Counted from the stretch's first letter, positions 24,691 through 34,100 are shown. The stretch: 64,000 nucleotides of DNA from an uncultured Lysobacteraceae bacterium (GCA_937897645.1 CALCNV010000116.1:11656-75655), one strand, 5' to 3'. The notes: a model not told the origin generated them from the sequence alone. Program-made: numbers and translations.

Positions 24691-25548
24691 TGACAGCGCG
24701 GCCTCGGCCGCTTCCAGCGTGTTCTGCATCAGGGTGGCCACGGTCATCGGCCCTACCCCGCCCGGTACCGGGGTGATCCAGCTGGCACGCTGGGCGGCGG
24801 CTTCGTAGCCCACGTCTCCGACCAGGCTGCCGTCCTCAAGCCGGTTGATGCCCACGTCGATCACCACCGAGCCGGGCTTCACCCATTCGCCCGGGATCAA
24901 GCCGGGCCGCCCTGCGGCCACGACGAGGATGTCAGCGTCGCGCACGCGGTCCTCAAGGACTTGCGGCGGGGTGAACTTGTGGCAGCTGGTCACCGTGCAG
25001 CCCGCGATCAGTAATTCCAGCGCCATCGGCCGTCCCACGTGGTTGCTGACGCCCACGATGGTGGCGTTCTGCCCACGCACCGGCTTGTCGGTGTAGCCCA
25101 GCAGCGTGGTGATGCCGCGCGGCGTGCACGGGCGCAGGCCGAATTCGCGCAGGGCGAGATGGCCTACGTTTTGTGGGTGGAAACCATCCACGTCCTTGCG
25201 CGGGTCGATGCGGTGGATCAGACGGCTGGCGTCGGGGATGCCCGGCAGCGGCAACTGCACCAGGATGCCGTGGATCCTCGGATCGGCATTGAGCCGGTCG
25301 ATCAGGGCCAGCAGGTCGTTTTCGGAGGTGCCTGCGGGAAGGTCATGGTCGAACGCCTCGATGCCCACCTTCTCTGCAGCGCGCCGCTTGTTGCGCACGT
25401 ATACGCTTGAGGCGGGATCGCCACCTACCAGCACCACGGCAAGCCCGGGCCGTGATTGTCCTGCAGCCACCCGCGCATCGACCTTGGCCTTGAGTTCGTC
25501 CAGCAGGTTTTCGGCGATGCGGCGGCCGTCCAGGATGCGTGCGGTCAT
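24688..25548 (-). CDS. folD: Bifunctional methylenetetrahydrofolate dehydrogenase/methenyltetrahydrofolate cyclohydrolase
   Basis: A 286-residue enzyme of one-carbon metabolism (5,10-methylene-THF to 10-formyl-THF, NADP-linked). Motifs: the catalytic region DPASSVYVRNKRRAAEKVGIE (about residues 44-64, with the Tyr and Lys), GILVQLPLPG (about 93) and the C-terminal Rossmann part VVIDVGINRLEDGSLVGDV followed by ITPVPGGVGPMTVATLMQNT. The ATG at 25548 (MTARILDGRRIA) is used; ten extra in-frame residues upstream have no family support. The stop lies within a REP-type palindrome. Confidence 0.96.
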   Translation of the reverse strand: MTARILDGRRIAENLLDELKAKVDARVAAGQSRPGLAVVLVGGDPASSVYVRNKRRAAEKVGIEAFDHDLPAGTSENDLLALIDRLNADPRIHGILVQLPLPGIPDASRLIHRIDPRKDVDGFHPQNVGHLALREFGLRPCTPRGITTLLGYTDKPVRGQNATIVGVSNHVGRPMALELLIAGCTVTSCHKFTPPQVLEDRVRDADILVVAAGRPGLIPGEWVKPGSVVIDVGINRLEDGSLVGDVGYEAAAQRASWITPVPGGVGPMTVATLMQNTLEAAEAALS

Positions 25549-25600
25549 GGTGCTGGCAGGTGTAGAGTCGGCGCACATTGTCCCCGATTACGGGTTTTCT

Positions 25601-25668
25601 GTGGGAGCGACGTCAGTCGCGATGGAGCTTTCCCGATGATCCATCGCGACTCACGTCGCTCCCATCAC
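25601..25668. repeat. GTGGGAGCGACGT palindrome in the divergent folD/DUF1244 region
   Basis: GTGGGAGCGACGTCAGTCGCG with ATGGA on the left is complemented by TCCATCGCGACTCACGTCG and CTCCCA on the right. Unlike the other copies it lies between divergent genes, so it cannot simply be a terminator there. Confidence 0.8.
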
Positions 25669-25694
25669 GGCCGCCACCTCTGGATCGCCCGAAC

Positions 25695-25991
25695 ATGACC
25701 GACACCACCGCACTGGAAGCCGCCGCCTTCCGCCGGTTGCTGCAGCACCTGAACGTGGATCGCAGCGACGTGCAGAACATCGACCTGATGATCCTCGCCG
25801 GCTTCTGCCGCAACTGCCTGTCCGACTGGTACCGCGAAGCCGCCGAAGCTTGCGGACAGGAAATGAGCAAGGACGAAGCCCGCGAACGCATTTACGGGAT
25901 GCCGTTCGCGGAGTGGAAGGCACAGCACCAGAAGGATGCGACGCCGGAACAACTGGCTGCTTTCGCCGAAGCCCAGCGTCGACACGGTTGA
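25695..25991 (+). CDS. DUF1244 family protein
   Basis: A 98-residue cytoplasmic protein with the DUF1244 pattern: AAFRRLLQHLNVDRSDVQNIDLM, then GFCRNCLSDWYREAA with the conserved CxxC, and GMPFAEWKAQHQ. The family is of unknown function and always about 90-100 residues. The ATG at 25695 is chosen; an upstream in-frame extension runs through the REP-type palindrome. The downstream hydrolase gene starts 2 nt after its stop, so they form an operon. Confidence 0.85.
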   Translation: MTDTTALEAAAFRRLLQHLNVDRSDVQNIDLMILAGFCRNCLSDWYREAAEACGQEMSKDEARERIYGMPFAEWKAQHQKDATPEQLAAFAEAQRRHG

Positions 25992-25993
25992 CC

Positions 25994-26767
25994 ATGCCGT
26001 ACAGGCGGGTCCTCTCGGTTGTCGCGCTGCTGGTGCTGGTATATGCAGGCATCTCGGCCCTGCTCTACTTCAAGCAACGCGACCTCATCTACTACCCGTC
26101 TGCGACTACTGTTGCTGCAAGCGAGACGGATTTCAGCCTGATCCAAGACGGCGTGACTTTACGTGGGTGGAAACTCAATCCCGGCCAAGCCAACGCCTTG
26201 ATCTATTTCGGTGGCAACGCAGAACGCCTGGAATCCTCGCGCGAGCAATTCACCCGACTCTTCCCCGACCGCACCGTCTACCTGCTTCCATATCGCGGCT
26301 ATGGTGCCAGCGAGGGCAAGCCAACCGAGACCGCACTTTTCGGCGATGCACTGGCTTTGTACGACGCCGTGCATGCACGGCATCCTTCCGGTGATATCGC
26401 CATAGTCGGGCGCAGCCTGGGCAGCGGCGTAGCCAGTTACCTCGCGTCACGAAGACCCGTGCAGAAACTAGTCCTGGTAACGCCGTTCGACAGCCTGGCC
26501 GAAGTGGCGCAATCGCATTATTGCTGGCTGCCCGTGCGCTGGTTGATCAGCGACGCCTATGCTTCGCATGAATACTTGCGGCAGTATCCGGGACCGCTGC
26601 TTGTCCTGCGCGCCGGCCGTGACGAAGTCGTTCCGCCCGTCCACACGGACCGACTCATTGCTTCACTGCAAACGCCACCCGTGGTCGTGGATTTCCCACT
26701 TGCCGACCACAACGATATTTCACTGCAGCCGCGCTACGACGAATCCCTCCGTGACTTCCTGCGCTAG
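25994..26767 (+). CDS. Alpha/beta hydrolase, BEM46-like, membrane anchored
   Basis: A 257-residue protein with an N-terminal hydrophobic anchor (VLSVVALLVLVYAGISALLYF) and an alpha/beta hydrolase domain. Features: NALIYFGGNAERL (oxyanion region), YRGYGASEGKPTE, the nucleophile elbow GRSLGSG (about residue 138), the acid in LRAGRDEVVP and the catalytic His in FPLADHNDI. This is the BEM46/ABHD13-like group, whose substrates are not established. It is co-oriented and nearly abutting with the DUF1244 gene. Its stop overlaps the convergent Kef-type exchanger gene by 4 nt. Confidence 0.88.
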   Translation: MPYRRVLSVVALLVLVYAGISALLYFKQRDLIYYPSATTVAASETDFSLIQDGVTLRGWKLNPGQANALIYFGGNAERLESSREQFTRLFPDRTVYLLPYRGYGASEGKPTETALFGDALALYDAVHARHPSGDIAIVGRSLGSGVASYLASRRPVQKLVLVTPFDSLAEVAQSHYCWLPVRWLISDAYASHEYLRQYPGPLLVLRAGRDEVVPPVHTDRLIASLQTPPVVVDFPLADHNDISLQPRYDESLRDFLR

Positions 26768-28608
26768 CCGGCGCTGCTGTCCAGGTCCGGGCTGTTGATC
26801 ACTTCGGCCGTCGCTTCGTTCAGCGCCCGCCCCTCGCGCTTTGGCGTAGTGAATGGCGTTGGCTTCGGTACGGTGTTGTTGTACATCGCGCTCGCGCCTG
26901 CCCTCAGGCTGCCGCCCGCCATCTCCAACTCGAAGCGTTCCGCATCGCGTCGACGGATTTCTTCGGCAATGCGTGCTGCCTCGTCTTCCGGGACACCCAG
27001 TTCAACCAGCGCCGCCGCACCGAAATTGACGGCTGATTCGAAGGTCTCTCGGATCTGGTAATCCACGCCGGCGTTGATCAGCTCCAGCGCATGTTCGCGG
27101 TCATAGGAGCGCACCAGCAAGCGCACCAGTGGGAACTCGGCCTTCACCAGCTCCACGATCTTGTTGACCGACTCCTTGCCGTCGATGCAGACCGCGATCG
27201 CCCGTGCACTGTGCGCGCCGGAAGCGTGCAGCACGTCGAGGCGAGTACCGTCACCGTAATAGATCTTGAAACCGAACTCATCCGCGCTGCGGATCATGTC
27301 AATGTCGTTGTCGATGATGGTCACGTCCACGTCACGCGCCAACAGCGACTGGCTCATCACCTGGCCGAAGCGACCAAAACCGATGATCAACACGCTGCCC
27401 GTCAGGCCGTTGGCCTCCTCCACGCCTTCCATGGAAGCCTGCACCTTGGGAGCGAAACGCTTCAACACGATCACGAAGAATGGCGTGAGCACCATCGACA
27501 GCACCACGATGGCGGTCAGGTTGGCGTTGACCGTGGCATCGATGATCTGCGCGGAAGCCGCGGCGGAAAACAGCACGAAGGCGAACTCACCGCCCTGTGC
27601 CATCAGCACCGCGCGATCCAGCGCCTCGGCATGCGGGCTGCGCATGATGCGCGCCACGAGATAGATGCAGACCGCCTTGGCCGCCATCATGGCCAACACC
27701 GCCGACACGATCAGCGGCCAATTGTTCAGCACGACGGCCACGTCCAGCGACATGCCCACGCTGAGGAAGAACAGGCCCAGGAGGATGCCGCGGAAGGGTT
27801 CGATATCCGCCTCGATCTGGTGGCGGAAAGTGGATTCGGACAACAGGACACCCGCCAGGAAAGCGCCCATGGCCATCGACAATCCACCCAGCTCCATCAG
27901 CAAGGCAGCACCCAGCACCACCAGCAATGCGGCTGCCGTCATCACTTCGCGCGCCTTGGCCCCGGCAAGGATGCGGAACAAGGGATTCAGCAACCAGATG
28001 CCGGCCGCGATCAAACCAGCCAGGGCGGCGATGCCGATACCGATGCTGGTCCAGCGTGAACCGTCCGCCTGCTCCGACACCACCGGCGACAGGAACGCCA
28101 CCAAGGCCAGCAGCGGCACGATGAGCAGATCCTCGAACAACAGGATCGACACGATCTTCTGCCCACGCGGCAAGGCGATATCGCCGCGCTCGCCCAGCAG
28201 CTGCATGACGATGGCCGTGGAGGTCAACACGAAACCCGCCGCCCCCACGAACGATACCGGCAGGCTGAAGCCGAACGCCAGGCCCACGCCGGTCAAAGCC
28301 AACGTACACACGCTGATCTGCAACGTGCCAAGGCCGAAGATTTCCTTGCGCAACCCCCACAGGTGCGACGGCCGCATTTCCAGCCCGATCACGAACAGGA
28401 ACATGACCACGCCCAGCTCGGCTACGTGCAGGATGGACTGCGGATCGGAGAACCAGCCGAAGCCGAATGGACCGATGACCAGTCCGGCTGCCAGGTAACC
28501 CAGCACTGAGCCCAGCCCCAGCCGGCGGAAAATCGGTACGGCGACTACCGCCGCCCCCAGCAGGGCGACGACCTTGATCAGGTCACTGGAAACAGCTTCG
28601 GTGGCCAA
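26764..28608 (-). CDS. CPA2-family K+/H+ antiporter with TrkA-N (RCK) domain, KefB/KefC type
   Basis: A 614-residue protein. Residues 1-390 hold about twelve hydrophobic segments of a monovalent cation:proton antiporter-2 (GLEMRPSHLWGLRK, TSTAIVMQLL, LLFEDLLIVPLLAL, MAQGGEFAFVLFSAA). Residues about 405-520 form a Rossmann-type RCK domain (VLIIGFGRFGQVMSQSLL, VTIIDNDIDMI, YYGDGTRLDVL). It exports K+ in exchange for H+, usually gated by glutathione adducts or NAD(H) in the Kef group. No KefF/KefG ancillary gene is adjacent. The C-terminal 60 residues are hydrophilic and variable. Convergent with the hydrolase gene. Confidence 0.9.
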   Translation of the reverse strand: MATEAVSSDLIKVVALLGAAVVAVPIFRRLGLGSVLGYLAAGLVIGPFGFGWFSDPQSILHVAELGVVMFLFVIGLEMRPSHLWGLRKEIFGLGTLQISVCTLALTGVGLAFGFSLPVSFVGAAGFVLTSTAIVMQLLGERGDIALPRGQKIVSILLFEDLLIVPLLALVAFLSPVVSEQADGSRWTSIGIGIAALAGLIAAGIWLLNPLFRILAGAKAREVMTAAALLVVLGAALLMELGGLSMAMGAFLAGVLLSESTFRHQIEADIEPFRGILLGLFFLSVGMSLDVAVVLNNWPLIVSAVLAMMAAKAVCIYLVARIMRSPHAEALDRAVLMAQGGEFAFVLFSAAASAQIIDATVNANLTAIVVLSMVLTPFFVIVLKRFAPKVQASMEGVEEANGLTGSVLIIGFGRFGQVMSQSLLARDVDVTIIDNDIDMIRSADEFGFKIYYGDGTRLDVLHASGAHSARAIAVCIDGKESVNKIVELVKAEFPLVRLLVRSYDREHALELINAGVDYQIRETFESAVNFGAAALVELGVPEDEAARIAEEIRRRDAERFELEMAGGSLRAGASAMYNNTVPKPTPFTTPKREGRALNEATAEVINSPDLDSSAG

Positions 28609-28684
28609 TTGGGTTTTTCCACGGTGGCGAAGGGCTACAGGTTAACCTCTGCCCACGTCGTTTCAGAGTCCCGCCGTGCTTCGA

Positions 28685-29863
28685 TCAGCGTATGCGACGC
28701 AACGTGAGGCTTTCCCATGCCGCCACCAGCACCATGACGGCGGTAGTCGATACACCCAACGACAAGGCGGATAAGTGCAGGCCGGTAGCAAGCGGCACCA
28801 GCACTGCCAGCAGCAACAATCCCGCCAGGTGCGACAGGGGCGGCAGCCTCCGGTCGTTGGAGACCCACTTGAACAGCGCATTGCCCAGCAGGTAGAGCGC
28901 TGGCCCGCCAAGGATGATGGCCATGCCCATCGGTTCGGCGTGGCCGGGATGGACAAGCACCAGTTCATCGGCAACTGCGCAGAGAATGATTCCGCCGATG
29001 ATGGGCAAGTGCAGATAGGTGTAGGCCAACCGGGCGATGCGGCCCGGGTCGTCGGAATGCTGGATGCGATGCGCGGCGCGTTCAGCGCCGGTGTCGAAGT
29101 ACACCCACCACATGGCCACGCTGCCGATGAAAGACACGACGAATCCCGCGACGGTTGCCCTGTCGACCGCAAGTTCGGCGAAGGTGGCGCCAGTGACCAG
29201 GATGGACTCGCCCAGCGCGATGATCACGAAGAGCCCACAACGCTCGGCCATGTGCGCACCATCCACATCCCAGTCCATCGTGCTGGAGCGGCCCAGGCCC
29301 GGAACCCAGAATGCCAGCGACGGCGAAACGTATTCGAGCGCGATGGCTACCATCCACAGCAACGTACGCGAGTTTCCTTCCTCAAAACCTCCCCACAGCC
29401 AGAACACCGCGGAGACCGACAGCCAGACCAGGATGCGGGTGAAATTGCGGAACTGGTTGGGGCTTTCGCCACGCAGCGCCCACAGCATGAAGAGGGTGCG
29501 CCCGACCTGCATCGCGGCGAATGCGCTGGCGAACAACAGTCCTTTCTCGCCGAACGCCTCGGGTATGGACGTCGAAAGCAGCAGCCCGCCCAGCATCAGG
29601 CCAAGCAGCATCAGGCGGACCGGCACCTTTTCGGGATCCAGCCAGTTGGTCGCCCAGGAAGTGAACGTCCACAGCCACCAGACCGCCATGAACAGCATCA
29701 GCGTGTGCAGCGCGCCCAGCGGCGTCAGGTGGGCCAGCAAGCCATGCGACAGCTGGGTGACGGCGAACACGAAGACCAGGTCGAAGAACAACTCGACCAT
29801 GGTGACCTTGCCACTGTCGTGGTGGCCACGCTGCCGCAGCAGGGATTCAACCGGTGTGTTCAA
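28685..29863 (-). CDS. Low temperature requirement protein A (LtrA) family membrane protein
   Basis: A 392-residue integral membrane protein with about ten to eleven hydrophobic segments. It is recognised by MVELFFDLVFVFAVTQLSHGL near the N-terminus, AHMAERCGLFVIIALGESILVTG in the middle and AYTYLHLPIIGGIIL near residue 290, all typical of LtrA. First linked to cold growth in Listeria; the biochemical role is unknown. I chose TTG 29863 because AAGGAAG lies 6 nt upstream and the following residues lead straight into the family region; no ATG is available nearby. Followed upstream by a small membrane protein gene 23 nt away, probably co-transcribed. Confidence 0.88.
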   Translation of the reverse strand: MNTPVESLLRQRGHHDSGKVTMVELFFDLVFVFAVTQLSHGLLAHLTPLGALHTLMLFMAVWWLWTFTSWATNWLDPEKVPVRLMLLGLMLGGLLLSTSIPEAFGEKGLLFASAFAAMQVGRTLFMLWALRGESPNQFRNFTRILVWLSVSAVFWLWGGFEEGNSRTLLWMVAIALEYVSPSLAFWVPGLGRSSTMDWDVDGAHMAERCGLFVIIALGESILVTGATFAELAVDRATVAGFVVSFIGSVAMWWVYFDTGAERAAHRIQHSDDPGRIARLAYTYLHLPIIGGIILCAVADELVLVHPGHAEPMGMAIILGGPALYLLGNALFKWVSNDRRLPPLSHLAGLLLLAVLVPLATGLHLSALSLGVSTTAVMVLVAAWESLTLRRIR

Positions 29864-29886
29864 GAGCGACTTCCTTGTGGACGGCA

Positions 29887-30147
29887 CTACGGGACCCGGC
29901 GCGCGCGTCCCTTCCAGCCCAGAAGCCACGCGCCAAACACCGGGATACTGAAAATGGCGGACTGGATTGGCAGTTCTTCCTTGAAGGAATAACCGTGCGA
30001 CATGCCCGTGACCAGGTTCCAGATCGTCACCAGCAGCCAGGCCACCGTAAACCATGCTGCCATCGTGGTCCGCTTGCCCGGCTTGGTCAGCCACATCGCA
30101 AACGCCATCAACACCAGCCCCGCGACGATGAGAATCAAGGTGCGCAT
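29887..30147 (-). CDS. Small inner membrane protein of unknown function
   Basis: An 86-residue protein with three hydrophobic segments: residues 1-19, 31-50 and 66-82, with charged turns KPGKRT and HGYSFKEEL. A strong GGGAGGAG ribosome-binding site sits close before the ATG at 30147. I do not recognise a family. It lies directly upstream of ltrA in the same direction, so it may be part of that unit. A longer in-frame start at 30234 adds only basic, Arg/Trp-rich residues and lacks a ribosome-binding site. Confidence 0.65.
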   Translation of the reverse strand: MRTLILIVAGLVLMAFAMWLTKPGKRTTMAAWFTVAWLLVTIWNLVTGMSHGYSFKEELPIQSAIFSIPVFGAWLLGWKGRARRVP

Positions 30148-30288
30148 TTGCTCCTCCCTTCCATGAAATCGAGATCCGATACGACCGCCAAGCCACCACC
30201 GACGCGTCGACACGCGAAGCTGCCACTGCCGCACGGCGCAGGCCGGGCCAACACTACCGCAAATTCATCGAATGTCGATCAGCCCCGT

Positions 30289-31431
30289 TCAAACGGTGGT
30301 GGTGCCACAGAAACGGGCGTAGTCGATGTAGCCAGGAAACGGGACACCAGGCGCGCAGACCGGGCAATCCGGATCCGGTCGCAGCCGCATCTCGCGAAAG
30401 CGCATCGCCAATGCGTCGAAATGCAGCAGCCTGCCGCGCAAGGGTTCACCGATCTGCAAGAGCAACTTGATGGTTTCAGTGGCCTGCAACAGGCCGATCA
30501 CACCGGGTAGTACGCCCAGCACGCCGGCTTCGGCACAGTTCGGGGCGAATTCCGCTGCGGGCGGCTCCGGAAACAGGCAGCGATAACATGGCGCGTGTCC
30601 ACGCTGGCGGCCTGCATCGAACACGCTCACCTGGCCCTCGAAGCGTTGCACCGCGCCGTACACCAGCGGCTTGCCCAGTTTCACGCAGGCATCGTTGAGC
30701 AGGTAGCGTGCAGGAAAATTGTCTGCACCATCCACCACCACATCCACGCCTTCAAGCAGCCGTTCGACGTTGGCGGCCGTCACGCGTTCGGCAATGGCTT
30801 CGATGTGCGTGCGCGGATTCAGCGCATTGAGCGTCAACTGTGCGGAAGCCACCTTGGCTTCACCGATGCGTGCGTCGGTATGAAGCACCTGGCGCTGCAG
30901 GTTGCTGCGGTCCACCACGTCGTCATCGGCGATGCGGATATGGCCGATGCCTGCGGCTGCGAGATAAAACGCCGCGGGCGAACCCAGCCCGCCTGCGCCG
31001 ATCATCAGCACGCGCGAGGCTTCGAGCCTGCGCTGCCCTTGCACGCCGACTTCGGGCAGGCGCAGGTGGCGCGAGTAGCGATCGTTGAAGTCGGCTTCCT
31101 CGACATCCAGCATCGGCTTCACTACCGGCAAGCCTTCCGCCAGCCAGCGCGTGGTGCCGCCAGTGATCGACGACAAGTTCTGGTAGCCCGCTTCCTGCAA
31201 TGCCTGTGCAGCCAGCAGCGAACGTGCGCCGCCCTGGCAGATCAGCAGGATCTCGACATCGCGGCGTGGCAGGTGCAACGCCGGATCCATTTCCAGTTCG
31301 TTACGCGCAACACCCAACGAACCTTCCGCCTGCCCACCTGTCCGCTCATGCGCTTCGCGCACGTCGACCAGCACGGCGCCTTGCGCCTGGCGCTCCCGTG
31401 CTTGCCCGGGTGTGATTTCTTGTATGACCAT
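30289..31431 (-). CDS. moeB: Rhodanese-MoeB/ThiF fusion: molybdopterin-synthase adenylyltransferase
   Basis: A 380-residue fusion. Residues 1-105 are a rhodanese domain (VLVDVREAHERTGG, and the loop LLICQGGARSLLAAQAL with Cys in the active-site position). Residues about 120-370 are the E1-like MoeB/ThiF domain: RYSRHLRLPEVGVQGQRRL, the nucleotide-binding GAGGLGSPAAFYLAAAGIG, DDDVVDRSNLQRQVLH and two zinc CxxC pairs (CYRC, CPVC). MoeB adenylates the MoaD C-terminus for molybdopterin synthesis. Rhodanese fusion usually sits at the C-terminus (MOCS3, Uba4); here it is N-terminal. It lies 23 nt downstream of moeA in the same direction. Confidence 0.92.
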   Translation of the reverse strand: MVIQEITPGQARERQAQGAVLVDVREAHERTGGQAEGSLGVARNELEMDPALHLPRRDVEILLICQGGARSLLAAQALQEAGYQNLSSITGGTTRWLAEGLPVVKPMLDVEEADFNDRYSRHLRLPEVGVQGQRRLEASRVLMIGAGGLGSPAAFYLAAAGIGHIRIADDDVVDRSNLQRQVLHTDARIGEAKVASAQLTLNALNPRTHIEAIAERVTAANVERLLEGVDVVVDGADNFPARYLLNDACVKLGKPLVYGAVQRFEGQVSVFDAGRQRGHAPCYRCLFPEPPAAEFAPNCAEAGVLGVLPGVIGLLQATETIKLLLQIGEPLRGRLLHFDALAMRFREMRLRPDPDCPVCAPGVPFPGYIDYARFCGTTTV

Positions 31432-31454
31432 GGCGTGATTATCGCGCCGGGCGC

Positions 31455-32678
31455 TCAATACGCCAGCACTTCGACTGCCGTGCCCGCCTCGAAGAACTGC
31501 GCACCTTCGGGCAATACGATCAAGGCATTGCTGGCCGCCGCCGCACGCAGGCGATGCGAGGCATCGGCGGCATTGGGCTGCACCCGCAACACGCCGTCTT
31601 GCCCGTAGTCCAGATGGCCACGCAGGAATTCAAGCCGCTCGTGTTGCTTGTTCCACGCGGTCGACAGCGTGGCGAAAAGCCGCAGCCGCGGCTCCACCCT
31701 GCCCTGCAGGCCATCCAGCACCGGCCTGACCAGGGCGATGAAAGTCGCAAGCACCGACACCGGATTACCCGGCAACCCAAGGAACAGTGCCCGGTCCATC
31801 TGCCCGAACAGCATCGGCATGCCCGGCTTCATCTTCACTTTCCAGAAATATATTTCGCCATGCTCGCCCAGCAGCGCGGGAAGATGGTCTTTCTCACCCG
31901 CGGACACGCCACCGCAGGTGATCACGACATCGAAGGCAGACGCCGCATCGCGCAACGCGGTTTCGATCCGCGCTGGATCATCGGGCAAGGTCGGCCAGGC
32001 GACCGGCTCCAGTCCTTCGTCGCGCAGCAGGCCCATCAGCAACTCGCGGTTGCTGTTGTAGATCTGGCCCGCCTGCAGCGAGAGGCCCGGCTCCACCAGT
32101 TCGTCGCCGGTGGTGAATACAGCGACGGTTGGTCGTTTCGAAACCCTCACGTCCGACAAGCCGAGTGCCGCCGCGAGGCTGATGCGCGCGGGGGTCAGCA
32201 ACGAACCCGCCTCCAACACCACATCACCACGCTGCACATCCTCGCCTGCACGGCGTATGTCCGCCCCGGCATCCACGCCCGGCGGCACTTCGACCGTACC
32301 GTCGTGCTCGCGCACGTTTTCCTTGATGACCACGGTGTCGGCAGCCGAGGGAATCGGCGCACCCGTGGTAATGCGTATGCATTGGCCAGGCGCCAATGGG
32401 ATATCGACCAGCGGCCCTGCAAACTGCTCGCCCACGATGTGCAACTGGGTGACTTCCTTCGGCACAAGATCGGCGTGGCGCAGCGCAAAACCGTCCATGC
32501 GACTGTTGTCGAATGCCGGCAGGTCGATGGGTGTGACGACATCCTGCATCAACACGCGGCCATCCACGCGCTTGATGGCGATGGTTTCACCGTCGAGTTG
32601 TCGTTCGCACGCCTTGGCACGGATGAGTGCGAGCGCTTCTTCGTAAGCGATACGCGTTGGGAAGCTGCTCATCGACAT
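31455..32678 (-). CDS. moeA: Molybdopterin molybdenumtransferase MoeA
   Basis: A 407-residue protein that inserts molybdate into adenylylated molybdopterin. Seen are LPAFDNSRMDGFALR (about residues 53-67), the domain II region RITTGAPIPSAADTVV, and the MoCF-binding domain with VAVFTTGDELVEPG, ITCGGVSAGEKD and the substrate-binding FLGLPGNPVSVLATF. Length is standard. The ATG at 32678 is used, with a second ATG at 32672 equally possible (MSSFPTR). Precedes moeB; der lies 21 nt upstream, so the cofactor genes may be read from the der promoter. Confidence 0.95.
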   Translation of the reverse strand: MSMSSFPTRIAYEEALALIRAKACERQLDGETIAIKRVDGRVLMQDVVTPIDLPAFDNSRMDGFALRHADLVPKEVTQLHIVGEQFAGPLVDIPLAPGQCIRITTGAPIPSAADTVVIKENVREHDGTVEVPPGVDAGADIRRAGEDVQRGDVVLEAGSLLTPARISLAAALGLSDVRVSKRPTVAVFTTGDELVEPGLSLQAGQIYNSNRELLMGLLRDEGLEPVAWPTLPDDPARIETALRDAASAFDVVITCGGVSAGEKDHLPALLGEHGEIYFWKVKMKPGMPMLFGQMDRALFLGLPGNPVSVLATFIALVRPVLDGLQGRVEPRLRLFATLSTAWNKQHERLEFLRGHLDYGQDGVLRVQPNAADASHRLRAAAASNALIVLPEGAQFFEAGTAVEVLAY

Positions 32679-32699
32679 GCAGGGGACGCGCGACGCAGG

Positions 32700-34100
32700 C
32701 TACTTGCCGCGCTTGACGTGCTTGATCAGGCGGCGCTTCTTGGCGACCTGCTTGTCGGTCAGCACGTTGCGCTTGCCTTCGTACGGATTCACCGAATCCT
32801 TGAAGATGAAACGCACCGGCGTGCCCACCATCTTGAATCGCTTGCGGAAGAAGTTCTCCAGGTAGCGCTTGTACGATTCGGGCAGCGATTTGAGGCGCGT
32901 GCCATGGACGACGAACGTCGGCGGGTTCAAGCCGGCGGGATGCGCGAAACGCAACTTCGGCGCGTGGCCGCGCGTGGCTGGCGGCGGATTGGTTTCGTAG
33001 GCCATTTCCAGCGCCTTGGTGACTTCGCTGGTGCCGTGTTCCTTGGTGGCAGAGGCATGCGCGCGATGGATGGCGCGGAACAACTCGCGCAGGCCCGAGC
33101 CATGCTTGGCGGAGATGCGCACGTTTTCCGCCCACTCCACGAAATTCAGCTTGCGCGAGAGCAAGGATTCGGTCTGCTCGCGCTGGTAGGTTTCCAGGCC
33201 GTCCCATTTGTTCACTGCAACCACCAGCGCACGGCCCGCATCCAGGATCGCACCCAGTACGGTGGCATCCTGGTCGGTCACGCCTTCGGTGGCATCGAGC
33301 ATCAACACGGCGACCTGGCATTGCTCGATGGATTGCAGGGTCTTGATGATGCTGAAGATCTCGACCGCCTCGTCGACCTTGGACTTGCGTCGCAGGCCGG
33401 CGGTATCCACCAGGCGGTACTGGCGACCATCGCGCTCCATGTCCACGGCAATCGAATCGCGCGTGGTGCCGGGCACCTCCGAAGCGATCATGCGTTCCTC
33501 GCCCAACAGGCGATTGAACAGCGTGGACTTGCCTACGTTCGGACGACCGACGAAGGCAATGCGGATGCGGGCCGGATCATTGTCCAGGACTTCGGTCGTG
33601 CCCTCTTCCGGCAACCGCGCGTGCACTTCCTCGAGCAGTTCATCGATGCCCTGGCGATGCGCAGCCGACACGGTGATGACATCGTTGAAACCGTAGCGTG
33701 AGAATTCCGAGATCGCAGTCGACTCCTCAAGCCCGTCGATCTTGTTGATCACCAGCAGCGTCGGCCGCGAGGTCTTGCGCAACCAGCTGAGGATGTCGTC
33801 GTCCAACCTCGAAGCGCCTTCGCGGCCATCGACGATGAAAAGCACCAGGTCCGCTTCCTCGGCGGCAGCGCGCGCCTGGCGTGCGGTCGCGCCCGCCAGT
33901 CCTTCCTCTTCGCCGGCAATGCCGCCGGTGTCGACGACCATGAACGGGTTTTCTTCGTCCAGCCGGCAAATGCCGTAATTACGGTCACGGGTGACGCCCG
34001 GCTGGTCGTGGACCAGCGCGTCACGGGTACGCGTCAGCGCGTTGAATAGCGTCGATTTGCCGACGTTGGGACGGCCGACCAGTGCAACTAGGGGAAGCAT
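32700..34100 (-). CDS. der: GTPase Der (EngA), ribosome assembly
   Basis: A 466-residue GTPase with two tandem G domains, the hallmark of Der. Each has a P-loop GRPNVGKST (about residues 8-16 and 183-191), a DTGG/DTAG switch (VVDTGGIAGEE and LVDTAGLRRKSKVDEAVE) and an NKxD motif (VINKIDG and AVNKWDG). A KH-like C-terminal domain follows (PKLRFAHPAGLNPPTFVVHG) with a basic tail. Der acts in 50S subunit maturation and is essential in most bacteria. It is preceded by bamB as in E. coli. Confidence 0.97.
   Translation of the reverse strand: MLPLVALVGRPNVGKSTLFNALTRTRDALVHDQPGVTRDRNYGICRLDEENPFMVVDTGGIAGEEEGLAGATARQARAAAEEADLVLFIVDGREGASRLDDDILSWLRKTSRPTLLVINKIDGLEESTAISEFSRYGFNDVITVSAAHRQGIDELLEEVHARLPEEGTTEVLDNDPARIRIAFVGRPNVGKSTLFNRLLGEERMIASEVPGTTRDSIAVDMERDGRQYRLVDTAGLRRKSKVDEAVEIFSIIKTLQSIEQCQVAVLMLDATEGVTDQDATVLGAILDAGRALVVAVNKWDGLETYQREQTESLLSRKLNFVEWAENVRISAKHGSGLRELFRAIHRAHASATKEHGTSEVTKALEMAYETNPPPATRGHAPKLRFAHPAGLNPPTFVVHGTRLKSLPESYKRYLENFFRKRFKMVGTPVRFIFKDSVNPYEGKRNVLTDKQVAKKRRLIKHVKRGK

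Noticed and set aside
31554..33701. 715-codon plus-strand frame opposite moeA and der
   Set aside because: A shadow of high-GC coding on the other strand: composition rich in His, Arg, Gln and Ala, no family motif, and it crosses two unmistakable genes.
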